DNA of 40,021 nt from an uncultured Bacilli bacterium. Lineage in GTDB: Bacteria > Bacillota_I > Bacilli_A > RF39 > UBA660. This document shows positions 9,948-17,456 of this stretch, piece after piece. The first letter of the stretch is position 1. Each line of letters opens with the position of its first letter. The DNA lies in contig CANRPA010000006.1 of assembly GCA_947632395.1 (NCBI GenBank), forward strand, positions 1 through 40,021, given 5' to 3'. A program made the position numbers and the translations under genes. The notes beneath the pieces were generated by a model, which was given only the letters and a program-made list of their open reading frames with translations, ran no database searches and was not told where the DNA came from.

Positions 9948-11525
9948 ATGACTTTATTTTTAATATCTTTAATTCCATATTTGATATTTACAATATGTAA
10001 AACAAAAAATTCATTTCATATGTTACAGCAAAATTTTTACAATGATGATAACAGATATTTAAAATGGATACTTGCTAATATAACAAAAATATCATTTGAG
10101 TCAGATATATTATTTGTAACTTTAGTATGTACTATATTTTTTAAAACAACAATAACACTTAGTTTATTTATAATATTGTATTCAATAATATTTTTAATTT
10201 ATAGAAAGAAAAAAGTAATAGCGAAAAAACCATTAGTAATAACAGCCCGTATAAAAAGATTATCATTTACTATGTTCATTTTATATTTTATAATGATAAT
10301 TCCAATAATAGTTAATTTTGATTATGATAATCTAATTTATGAATATTTGGTATTAGGTCTTGCTACATATTTAAATGTATTTGTAGTAATGCTTGCTAAT
10401 ATAATAAACAAACCAGTTGAGAAGTGTGTATATTTATATTATAAAGTAAAAGCTATAAAAAAATTAAAACAAATGAATATACCTGTTGTTGGTATTACAG
10501 GAAGTTATGGTAAAACTAGTAGTAAAAATATAATAAATGACATATTAAATGTAAAATTTAATTCATTTGCTACACCTAAAAGTTTTAATACTCCATATGG
10601 TCTTATGAATTCAATAAATAATTATTTAGATAAATTTAACGATATATTTATAGCTGAAATGGGAGCATTTAAAATTGGAGAAATTAAACAAAATTGTAAA
10701 TTAGTAAAACCTAAATATGGAATTATTACTAATATAGGTGAAGCACATTTAGAGACATTTGGTTCAAGAGATAATATAATGAAGGGTAAATTTGAATTAG
10801 TAGAATCTTTACCATCAGATGGTTTAGCAATTTTAAATGGTGATGATGAATATCAATTAAAATATAAAATAAAAAATGATTGCAAAGTAAAATGGATTGC
10901 GATAGATAATCATGATGTTGACTTGTATGCTACAAACATAAAATTATCTAATAGTGGTACAAGTTTTGAATGTGTATTTAAAGGTGATAATACTAAATAT
11001 GAATTTCATACTAAGTTGTTAGGAAAACATAATGTATATAACATATTAAGTGGTATATTACTAGGACATGAACTTGGATTAAGTATAGATGAGTTAAAAA
11101 GAGGAGTAAATAGTGTAAAAACTATAGAACATCGTTTAGAACTTAAAAAATATGGGAATATTAATATAATAGATGATGCTTATAATTCTAATCCAGTAGG
11201 ATCTAAAATGGCAGTTGAAGTTTTAGGACTTATGAATGGGACTAAAATAATAGTAACTCCTGGTATGATTGAATTAGGCGCCAAACAATATGAATTAAAT
11301 AAAAAATTTGGAGAATATATAAGCAAATCTGTGGATTATGTTATATTAATAGGTAAAAAGCAAACTAAACCTATATATGATGGATTAATAGAAAATAAAT
11401 TTGATGATAAAAAAATATTTATATTAAATGATGTAAGGGATGCTTTTACTCTTATGAAAAAACTTGCTAAAGGTGATACATACGTGCTTTTAGAAAATGA
11501 TTTACCAGATTTATTTAATGAATAG
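9948..11525 (+). CDS. MurF-like Mur ligase with multi-pass transmembrane N-terminus
   Basis: VVGITGSYGKTSSKNII (P-loop), NIGEAHLETFGSRDNI, EHRLELKKYGNINIIDDAYNSNPVGSKMAVEVL; N-terminal ~150 aa hydrophobic. Confidence 0.8.
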   Translation: MTLFLISLIPYLIFTICKTKNSFHMLQQNFYNDDNRYLKWILANITKISFESDILFVTLVCTIFFKTTITLSLFIILYSIIFLIYRKKKVIAKKPLVITARIKRLSFTMFILYFIMIIPIIVNFDYDNLIYEYLVLGLATYLNVFVVMLANIINKPVEKCVYLYYKVKAIKKLKQMNIPVVGITGSYGKTSSKNIINDILNVKFNSFATPKSFNTPYGLMNSINNYLDKFNDIFIAEMGAFKIGEIKQNCKLVKPKYGIITNIGEAHLETFGSRDNIMKGKFELVESLPSDGLAILNGDDEYQLKYKIKNDCKVKWIAIDNHDVDLYATNIKLSNSGTSFECVFKGDNTKYEFHTKLLGKHNVYNILSGILLGHELGLSIDELKRGVNSVKTIEHRLELKKYGNINIIDDAYNSNPVGSKMAVEVLGLMNGTKIIVTPGMIELGAKQYELNKKFGEYISKSVDYVILIGKKQTKPIYDGLIENKFDDKKIFILNDVRDAFTLMKKLAKGDTYVLLENDLPDLFNE

Positions 11526-11536
11526 GAGAGATGTAT

Positions 11537-12736
11537 ATGAAGATAAAAGTTGGTGTAATATTTGGTGGAGAAACTGTAGAACATGAAGTAAGTATAATAT
11601 CTGCAGTTCAAGCAATGGAACACATTAATACTGAAAAATATGAAGTAGTTCCAATATATATAAGTAAAGATAGAATTTGGTATACTGGTAAAATGCTTAT
11701 GGATATAGATGTCTATAGAGATTTTGAAGAACTAAAAAAATACGCTAAAGAAGTAACTTTAGTAAAAACTAAAGATGGTTTCTATTTACAAAATACTAAA
11801 GGATTATTTAGAAAAAATATAACTGATATAGATATAGCATTTCCAATAGTACATGGAAATAATGCAGAAGATGGAACTATTCAAGGTTATTTAGATAGTG
11901 TTGGAATTCCATATGTTGGAAGTAAGGTACTTGGTAGTGCTTTAGGTCAAGATAAAGTAATTATGAAACAAGTTATGAAAGATATGGGACTTCCTATAGT
12001 GGATTATATTTGGTTTTATGATAATGAATATGCTGATGATACAGAAAAGATATTTGATAAAGTAAAAAAATTAGGTTATCCAGTAATAGTAAAACCAGCA
12101 ACACTTGGTAGTAGTGTAGGTATTACATATGTAAAAGAAGAAAAAAATCTTGCAAATGCTATAGAAGAAGCAATGAAATATGATATAAAAATAGTAATAG
12201 AAAAAGCAGTACAAAATTTAACAGAAGTAAATTGTAGTGTATTTGGAAACTATGCATATCAGGAAACAAGTGTTATAGAAGAAGTCACTAGTGATGAAGA
12301 ATTTTTAACATATGCAGATAAATATATTGGTGGAGGTAAAGGAAAATTAAAAGGATCTTCCAAAGGTATGGCAAGTGCTTCAAGAAAAATACCTGCTGAT
12401 ATTAGTAAGGAAATGGAAAAAAATATAAAAGAAACTTCTAAAGAAGTATTTAGATGTTTAAACTTATCAGGTGTATGTAGAATAGATTATTTAATTGATA
12501 AACAAACAAATAAATATTATGTAAACGAACCAAATACAATACCTGGTTCATTAGCATTCTATTTATGGGAACCTACAGGTAAAAAATATCAAGATTTACT
12601 TGATGATATGATAACTTTAGCTATTAAAGATTATAAAAATAAATCAAAAAAAATATATTCATTTGAAAGTAATATATTAAGTAATTATGGTGGAACTAAA
12701 GGATTAAAAGGAATGAAAGGGAAATTAAAAAATTAA
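11537..12736 (+). CDS. ddl: D-alanine--D-alanine ligase
   Basis: VGVIFGGETVEHEVSIISA, PIVHGNNAEDGTIQGYLDSVGIPYVGS, GVCRIDYLID, NEPNTIPGSLAFYLWE; start 11537 or 11531. Confidence 0.95.
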   Translation: MKIKVGVIFGGETVEHEVSIISAVQAMEHINTEKYEVVPIYISKDRIWYTGKMLMDIDVYRDFEELKKYAKEVTLVKTKDGFYLQNTKGLFRKNITDIDIAFPIVHGNNAEDGTIQGYLDSVGIPYVGSKVLGSALGQDKVIMKQVMKDMGLPIVDYIWFYDNEYADDTEKIFDKVKKLGYPVIVKPATLGSSVGITYVKEEKNLANAIEEAMKYDIKIVIEKAVQNLTEVNCSVFGNYAYQETSVIEEVTSDEEFLTYADKYIGGGKGKLKGSSKGMASASRKIPADISKEMEKNIKETSKEVFRCLNLSGVCRIDYLIDKQTNKYYVNEPNTIPGSLAFYLWEPTGKKYQDLLDDMITLAIKDYKNKSKKIYSFESNILSNYGGTKGLKGMKGKLKN

Positions 12737-12748
12737 TTTCTCTTTTTA
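12721..12748 (+). terminator. Rho-independent terminator overlapping the ddl stop
   Basis: GAAATTAA-AAAA-TTAATTTC followed by TCTTTTT. Confidence 0.65.
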
Positions 12749-12827
12749 AATATCAATGAGTTAAATATTATTTTCAAAAATAAAAAAATATGATATACTA
12801 TAGTAGTATTTGAGGTGAAATCAAAGC

Positions 12828-13340
12828 ATGGTAAAATACAAAAAAGATCAAGAATACTTATTAATTATAGATAATATAATGCAAAATAAAAAGTTTAAAG
12901 AAATGCAAAATATAAAGCATCATAACACAAATAGATTAGATCATTCACTTAAAGTTTCGTATTATTCATATAAAATAGCAAAATCATTAAAGTTAGATTA
13001 TAAAGATGTAGCTAGAGGTGGTTTATTACATGATTTTTATACTGAAAAAATAAGTGATTGTGATAAAATAAAAGATAAAATATTATTGTTTTCAACTAAG
13101 CACCCAAATGAAGCAGTAGAAAATTCGTTAGAATATTTTGATTTATCAGAAAAAGAAATAAACATTATAAAAACACATATGTTTCCTATAGATTATAAAG
13201 TTCCAAAATATGCAGAAAGTTGGATAGTAAGTATAGTTGATAAAGTACTTAGTTTAGGCGAGTTTTCTAAAAAAATTAGTCATAAACTAACTTATATGAT
13301 TAATTTATATTTATTATTTGTAGTTAATATAATAAAATAG
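12828..13340 (+). CDS. HD-domain hydrolase
   Basis: RLDHSLKVSYYSYKIAKSLKLDYKDVARGGLLHDFY, with HD (LLHD) motif. Confidence 0.75.
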   Translation: MVKYKKDQEYLLIIDNIMQNKKFKEMQNIKHHNTNRLDHSLKVSYYSYKIAKSLKLDYKDVARGGLLHDFYTEKISDCDKIKDKILLFSTKHPNEAVENSLEYFDLSEKEINIIKTHMFPIDYKVPKYAESWIVSIVDKVLSLGEFSKKISHKLTYMINLYLLFVVNIIK

Positions 13341-13363
13341 GCTTACAATGTAAGTCTAGATTT

Positions 13364-13440
13364 GTATCCGTAGCTCAGTAGGATAGAGCGATTGCCTCCT
13401 AAGCAATAGGTCGTTGGTTCGATTCCAATCGGGTACACCA
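13364..13440 (+). tRNA. tRNA-Arg (anticodon CCT)
   Basis: Acceptor GTATCCG/CGGGTAC plus ACCA; anticodon arm ATTGC-CTCCTAA-GCAAT; T arm with GGTTCGATTCC. Confidence 0.95.
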
Positions 13441-13486
13441 GATTGATACCAAACTCGGACTATTTATAATTCGAGTATATATAATA

Positions 13487-13516
13487 AAAGACAACTTGCA
13501 AAAAAGTTGTTTTTAT
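13487..13516. terminator. Bidirectional hairpin at the start of repeat unit 1
   Basis: ACAACTT-GCAAAA-AAGTTGT-TTTTA on +; reverse strand reads AACAACTTTTTTGCAAGTTGTCTTTTATT. Confidence 0.6.
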
Positions 13517-13524
13517 GTTATGAT
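13496..13524 (+). promoter_or_regulatory. Sigma-A-type promoter for antisense RNA, copy 1
   Basis: TTGCAA (13496-13501), 17-nt spacer, TATGAT (13519-13524). Confidence 0.65.
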
Positions 13525-13530
13525 GTATTT

Positions 13531-13645
13531 GTCAAGGAAACTTGCATAAAATAAAAAAAGGATACATTTGATTGCAGGAATCAGATGTTATCCCTTATGG
13601 AATGCATCTGAAATCAACTATTGTTGAAATCAGATGCTTTTGCTA
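13531..13645 (+). ncRNA. Candidate antisense antitoxin RNA, copy 1
   Basis: Runs from the promoter at 13496-13524 to terminator hairpin GCATCTGAAATCAAC-TATT-GTTGAAATCAGATGC (13604-13637) plus TTTT; overlaps the 3' end of the convergent small ORF. Confidence 0.55.
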
Positions 13646-13720
13646 TTTTAGAAGTAAAATAATTACGACTAAGAATAGGAGTAATATTGTAATAAATTGA
13701 GAAAATTCTCTTTTTGTCAT
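13643..13720 (-). CDS. Candidate type I toxin-like hydrophobic peptide (25 aa), copy 1
   Basis: MTKREFSQFITILLLFLVVIILLLK; strong GAAAGGCGGTGAT Shine-Dalgarno; promoter on - strand; not in the ORF track because of its size. Confidence 0.6.
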   Translation of the reverse strand: MTKREFSQFITILLLFLVVIILLLK

Positions 13721-13798
13721 AAATATCACCGCCTTTCTTTTATCCTTTGATAAATAGAAAGGGAAAGCATCTGATATATTTCAAATGTATCCATGAAT

Positions 13799-13827
13799 AT
13801 TATATCAAACATTCGTTCTTAATACAA
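13799..13827 (-). promoter_or_regulatory. Sigma-A-type promoter for small ORF copy 1
   Basis: On - strand: TTGTAT (13827-13822), 17-nt spacer, TATAAT (13804-13799). Confidence 0.65.
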
Positions 13828-13844
13828 TAAAAATAATATTTGAT

Positions 13845-14067
13845 ATGAAAAAAAGCATAAAAGTTGAAAAAAACTACATAGTAGATAATTTTTTATCAAA
13901 AGGTTATGCTCAATTTTATGTAGAAAATGAAATAATAAATCTAACTGAAGGAGAAATGTTAGTATACAAAGTATGCATTTAAAGGACATTTTATTTCTAT
14001 TTTGATAGATTGTCCTACCTTTGATTCAGCAGATGATATTATTTATGAGGAACAAATTAAAGAATAA
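13845..14067 (+). pseudogene. Decayed cupin-like protein fragment, copy 1
   Basis: MKKSIKVEKNYIVDNFLSKGYAQFYVENEIINLTEGEMLVYKVCI*, with further fragments FDSADDIIYEEQIKE* downstream in a shifted frame. Confidence 0.5.
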
Positions 14068-14149
14068 GTGCTTTAAAAAATTGTAGTACTTCTTAGATTG
14101 ATACCAAACTCGGACTATTTATAATTCGAGTATGTATAACAAAGACAAC

Positions 14150-14178
14150 TTGCAAAAAAGTTGTTTTTATGTTATGAT
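14150..14178 (+). promoter_or_regulatory. Promoter for antisense RNA, copy 2
   Basis: TTGCAA (14150-14155), 17 nt, TATGAT (14173-14178). Confidence 0.65.
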
Positions 14179-14184
14179 GTATTT

Positions 14185-14298
14185 GTCAAGGAAACTTGCA
14201 TAAAATAAAAAAGGATACATTTGATTGGGATAATCAAATGCAATCCCTTATGGGTTGCATCTGAAATCAACTATTGTTGAAATCAGATGCTTTTGCTA
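14185..14298 (+). ncRNA. Candidate antisense antitoxin RNA, copy 2
   Basis: Same architecture as copy 1; terminator hairpin 14257-14290 plus TTTT. Confidence 0.55.
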
Positions 14299-14373
14299 TT
14301 TTAGAAGTAAAATAATTACGACTAAGAATAGGAGTAATATTGTAATAAATTGAGAAAATTCTCTTTTTGTCAT
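14296..14373 (-). CDS. Candidate type I toxin-like hydrophobic peptide (25 aa), copy 2
   Basis: Identical peptide MTKREFSQFITILLLFLVVIILLLK with identical GGCGGTGAT RBS. Confidence 0.6.
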   Translation of the reverse strand: MTKREFSQFITILLLFLVVIILLLK

Positions 14374-14497
14374 AAATATCACCGCCTTTCTTTTATCCTT
14401 TGATAAATAGAAAGGGAAAGCATCTGATATATTTCAAATGTATCCATGAATATTATATCAAACATTCGTTCTTAATACAATAAAAATAATATTTGAT

Positions 14498-14731
14498 ATG
14501 AAAAAAAAGTATAAAAGTTGAAAAAAACTACATAGTAGATAATTTTTTATCAAAAGGTTATGCTCAATTTCATGTAGAAAATGAAATAATGAATCTAACT
14601 GAAAGAAAAATGTAAGTGATTTCTAAAAATACAAAGTATTCATTTAAAGGACATTTTGATTCCTTTGGGCAGATTGTCCTGCCTTTGATTCAGCAGATGA
14701 TATTATTTATTAGGAACAAATTAAAGACTAA
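14498..14731 (+). pseudogene. Decayed cupin-like protein fragment, copy 2
   Basis: Frameshift after MKKKYKS; downstream frames read VISKNTKYSFKGHFDSFGQIVLP, resembling the cupin C-terminal barrel strand pattern. Confidence 0.5.
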
Positions 14732-14814
14732 GTGCTTTAAAAAATTGTAGTACTTCTTAGATTGATACCAAACTCGGACTATTTATAATTCGGGTATGTA
14801 TAATAAAAGACAAC

Positions 14815-14957
14815 TTGCAAAAAAGTTGTTTTTATGTTATGACACATTTGTCAAGGAAACTTGCATAAAATAAAAAAGGATACATTTGATTGTGTGAATC
14901 AGATGTTATCCCTTATTGGTTGCATCTGAAATCAACTATTGTTGAAACCAGATGTTT
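14815..14957 (+). ncRNA. Orphan third copy of the candidate antitoxin RNA, no toxin ORF
   Basis: TTGCAA (14815-14820), 17 nt, TATGAC (14838-14843; final T changed to C), then conserved RNA body and hairpin 14922-14955; toxin ORF absent. Confidence 0.45.
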
Positions 14958-15082
14958 TTATTATCTAAATAGTAAGCATTATCATTTAATAAAATCACTA
15001 AACAAATAGTTCCTTTATCATTTTCTTGACTTTGATTTATCATCGTCAAATAATTTTTTTGTTATTTTTCTTAACTTATCAA

Positions 15083-16255
15083 CTAAAAATTCATATTCTT
15101 TTGCTTTACTCGTTGTTTAATTACACCATTGCTTAAGTCAAATAAATTGTTATCCCTTACTACCCTTAGCATATTAACAAATTCTGGAAAATCTTGACTA
15201 TCTTTATATATATCTATATCATATCCATACCATATATCAAATGCAGTTTGAGCTCCATTTTTTAACATTTGTTGAACTTTAGAACTTCCAAAGACACAAT
15301 TATTACTTTGATCATTTAAAGAATGATGTAATCCACTATCTTGATATAATTTAGATTGTAAATCAGCTTCAAATTTATCAAGGAAATGAGCAAGTATTGA
15401 CTGATTAGTAATTAAATCATCAAAATCAAACAGCATTTTTATTATTCTTTTTCTGTCACTTAAATTACCAACGGCATTAATCATTGCCTTATGTTCCATT
15501 TTTTTCTTTTCTTCAGGTGTAATTCCATCAAAAGGTGTTATATCTCCAATTAATGTTTCTCCAATTTCATGAATAGCTAAAAGTTTGTTAACTTCATCTA
15601 TTTCAATATTTCTATCAAAATTTAATTTCTCATTATAATCAAATTCTGAATCCATTGCTATTGCCAAAGCAATCGTACCTACAATATGTTCTGATATTCT
15701 TTCTATTCTTTCAGAATTGATATTCCAATGTTTACTGTCCCATCCACTTCTAATTTTATTCTTTAACCTAAAATTAAGATAATAAAACCTAAAAATTTCT
15801 TCATATTTAGAATATTCTTCAGCATTTTTAGGCATAAAAATTTTAACACCTTCTTTTAGTAAATTCGAATATTCCAATGAATTTCCTTGTTCTGAAATTA
15901 ACTTAGTTAAAGAAAAATCTAACATTTTATATTTAAAAATAAGTTTAGATTCTTTAGTTTGTAATAAACGTGTTTCATCTATTTCAGCTTTATATTGTTT
16001 TCCTTTTTTTAAAGAATCTACAAAATTATAATTTGGATTTAATCTTGAAAAATCATCTAATAACATAATTCTCAATAACTTTCCTACGTTATCAGTTTCC
16101 TTAAATTCAGAATCAATCGCTATTGCTAATATCATACTTCCAAAAATATGATCAGCAACACTATAATTATTAATTTTATCTATAATTGTAGTTTTTAATT
16201 TATTTGCTTGCGTATAAAATGTTAATGTATTTTTTATTTCTTCTAATTTTTGCAT
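15083..16255 (-). CDS. Protein with two HD-type (YfbR-like) domains
   Basis: C-terminal half ERIERISEHIVGTIALAIAMDSEFDYNEK...LLAIHEIGETLIGDITPFDG; N-terminal half NNYSVADHIFGSMILAIAIDSEFKETDNVGKLLRIMLLDDFSRL resembles the same domain. Confidence 0.65.
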   Translation of the reverse strand: MQKLEEIKNTLTFYTQANKLKTTIIDKINNYSVADHIFGSMILAIAIDSEFKETDNVGKLLRIMLLDDFSRLNPNYNFVDSLKKGKQYKAEIDETRLLQTKESKLIFKYKMLDFSLTKLISEQGNSLEYSNLLKEGVKIFMPKNAEEYSKYEEIFRFYYLNFRLKNKIRSGWDSKHWNINSERIERISEHIVGTIALAIAMDSEFDYNEKLNFDRNIEIDEVNKLLAIHEIGETLIGDITPFDGITPEEKKKMEHKAMINAVGNLSDRKRIIKMLFDFDDLITNQSILAHFLDKFEADLQSKLYQDSGLHHSLNDQSNNCVFGSSKVQQMLKNGAQTAFDIWYGYDIDIYKDSQDFPEFVNMLRVVRDNNLFDLSNGVIKQRVKQKNMNF

Positions 16256-16365
16256 GATAAATCTCCCTTGTTGATTGTATATTATACACTATATTTTTTA
16301 ATTTTTAATAATAATTTTAACTTTTTTTAATTATTTTTTGTTATTTGTGCTAAAGTACTATTAGA

Positions 16366-16436
16366 GATTGGTATCAAATTTGGAAAATTCGATTAAAAAT
16401 TTAAAACGTACTTGATAAAAGCGCGTTTTTTTACAA
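16366..16436 (+). repeat. Divergent copy of the tRNA-Arg-flanking boundary sequence
   Basis: GATTGGTATCAAATTTGGAAAATTCG... versus GATTGATACCAAACTCGGACTATTTATAATTCG; both end in a hairpin/T-tract. Confidence 0.4.
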
Positions 16437-16529
16437 TGTATATTTAATTAAAATGTAAAAGGCTATAAAAAAAAATAAATTTTAATAACTTTTTTCTTTT
16501 TATATGATAAAATATTAGTAGGTGGTAAG

Positions 16530-17372
16530 ATGAAAAATAAAAAAGTGATGGTATTTTTGTGCATAACTTTAATATTTTTGATAACATTTTGTTATAATAT
16601 AATGCCAATATTAGCTGATAGTGGTTTCGATTCAAGTTTTGATAGTGATTTTGATTCAAGTTTTGATAGCGATTCATCTAGTGATGGAGGTTCAGGTGGA
16701 CTATTTTATTTAGTATATTTATGTTTTGAGTATCCTCTTTTAGGGATAATAGTCCTAGCAATAATAATAGCTTTATTATATTTTCACAGTAAAAAGGCAA
16801 AAGAAGTAATAAGTAAGGCGTTAACTTCTAAATTAGAACTTTTGGATGTATCTAAATATCCAGAAGAAAAACAACTTGAAATAGAGGCGTTTAATATATA
16901 TAAGCAAATACAATATGCATGGATGAATTTTGATGAAGAAACAATTAGAAAATGTACAACAGATGAAATGTATAATATGTATTTGATGCAACTTGATACA
17001 TTAAAAGTTAAAAATCAAAAAAATTTAATGTATGATATTAAATATTTAGGAAGTAATATAAAGAAGAAAGAAGTAATAAATGGTCAAGAAACAATAATTA
17101 TGGAAATGAGAGTAAGCTGTCATGATTTTATATATGATACTAAAGCAAATAAAGTTGTAAGAGGAAGTTCTTCTAAAGTAAATTATTATACTTATGAACT
17201 TACATATGTTAAAACAGTTAATACTAAAGAAAATTCAGAAGATATTTGTCCTAGTTGTGGTGCTCCAGTAAAAGGAAATAATAGTGGAGTATGTGAATAT
17301 TGTAGATCAACATTAATTAGTAAAAATTATACATTAATTTTAAGTAAAAAGAAAATGATTTCACAAAGATAA
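16530..17372 (+). CDS. Tim44-like domain membrane protein with C-terminal zinc ribbon
   Basis: Signal/TM, DSSFDSD-rich linker, second TM, Tim44-like region (EAFNIYKQIQYAWMNFDEETIRKCTTDEMYNMYLMQLDTLK), CPSCGAPVKGNNSGVCEYC. Confidence 0.65.
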   Translation: MKNKKVMVFLCITLIFLITFCYNIMPILADSGFDSSFDSDFDSSFDSDSSSDGGSGGLFYLVYLCFEYPLLGIIVLAIIIALLYFHSKKAKEVISKALTSKLELLDVSKYPEEKQLEIEAFNIYKQIQYAWMNFDEETIRKCTTDEMYNMYLMQLDTLKVKNQKNLMYDIKYLGSNIKKKEVINGQETIIMEMRVSCHDFIYDTKANKVVRGSSSKVNYYTYELTYVKTVNTKENSEDICPSCGAPVKGNNSGVCEYCRSTLISKNYTLILSKKKMISQR

Positions 17373-17387
17373 TCATTTCTTTTTTTA
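17351..17387 (+). terminator. Rho-independent terminator
   Basis: GAAAATGATT...AATCATTTC followed by TTTTTTTT. Confidence 0.65.
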
Positions 17388-17456
17388 TGCAAAGTTTCTT
17401 AAAAGAACTAGTTAATTAATAAATTTTTTAGTATAATACTAATAGGTGAGGAATAC

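Larger units (their letters stand above)
13441..14957 (+). repeat. Tandem direct repeat array: two full ~655-664 bp units plus one partial third unit
   Basis: Units begin with GATTGATACCAAACTCGGACTATTTATAATTCG at 13441, 14096 and 14760; the third copy loses similarity at about 14957. Confidence 0.95.

Noticed and set aside
13441-14957. Repeat array considered as CRISPR
   Set aside because: Units are ~655 bp with internal genes and promoters; there are no short repeats with unique spacers.
16620-16690. DSSFDSD repeat in the Tim44-like protein as a special element
   Set aside because: Low-complexity linkers of this kind are ordinary in Tim44-like proteins of Firmicutes.
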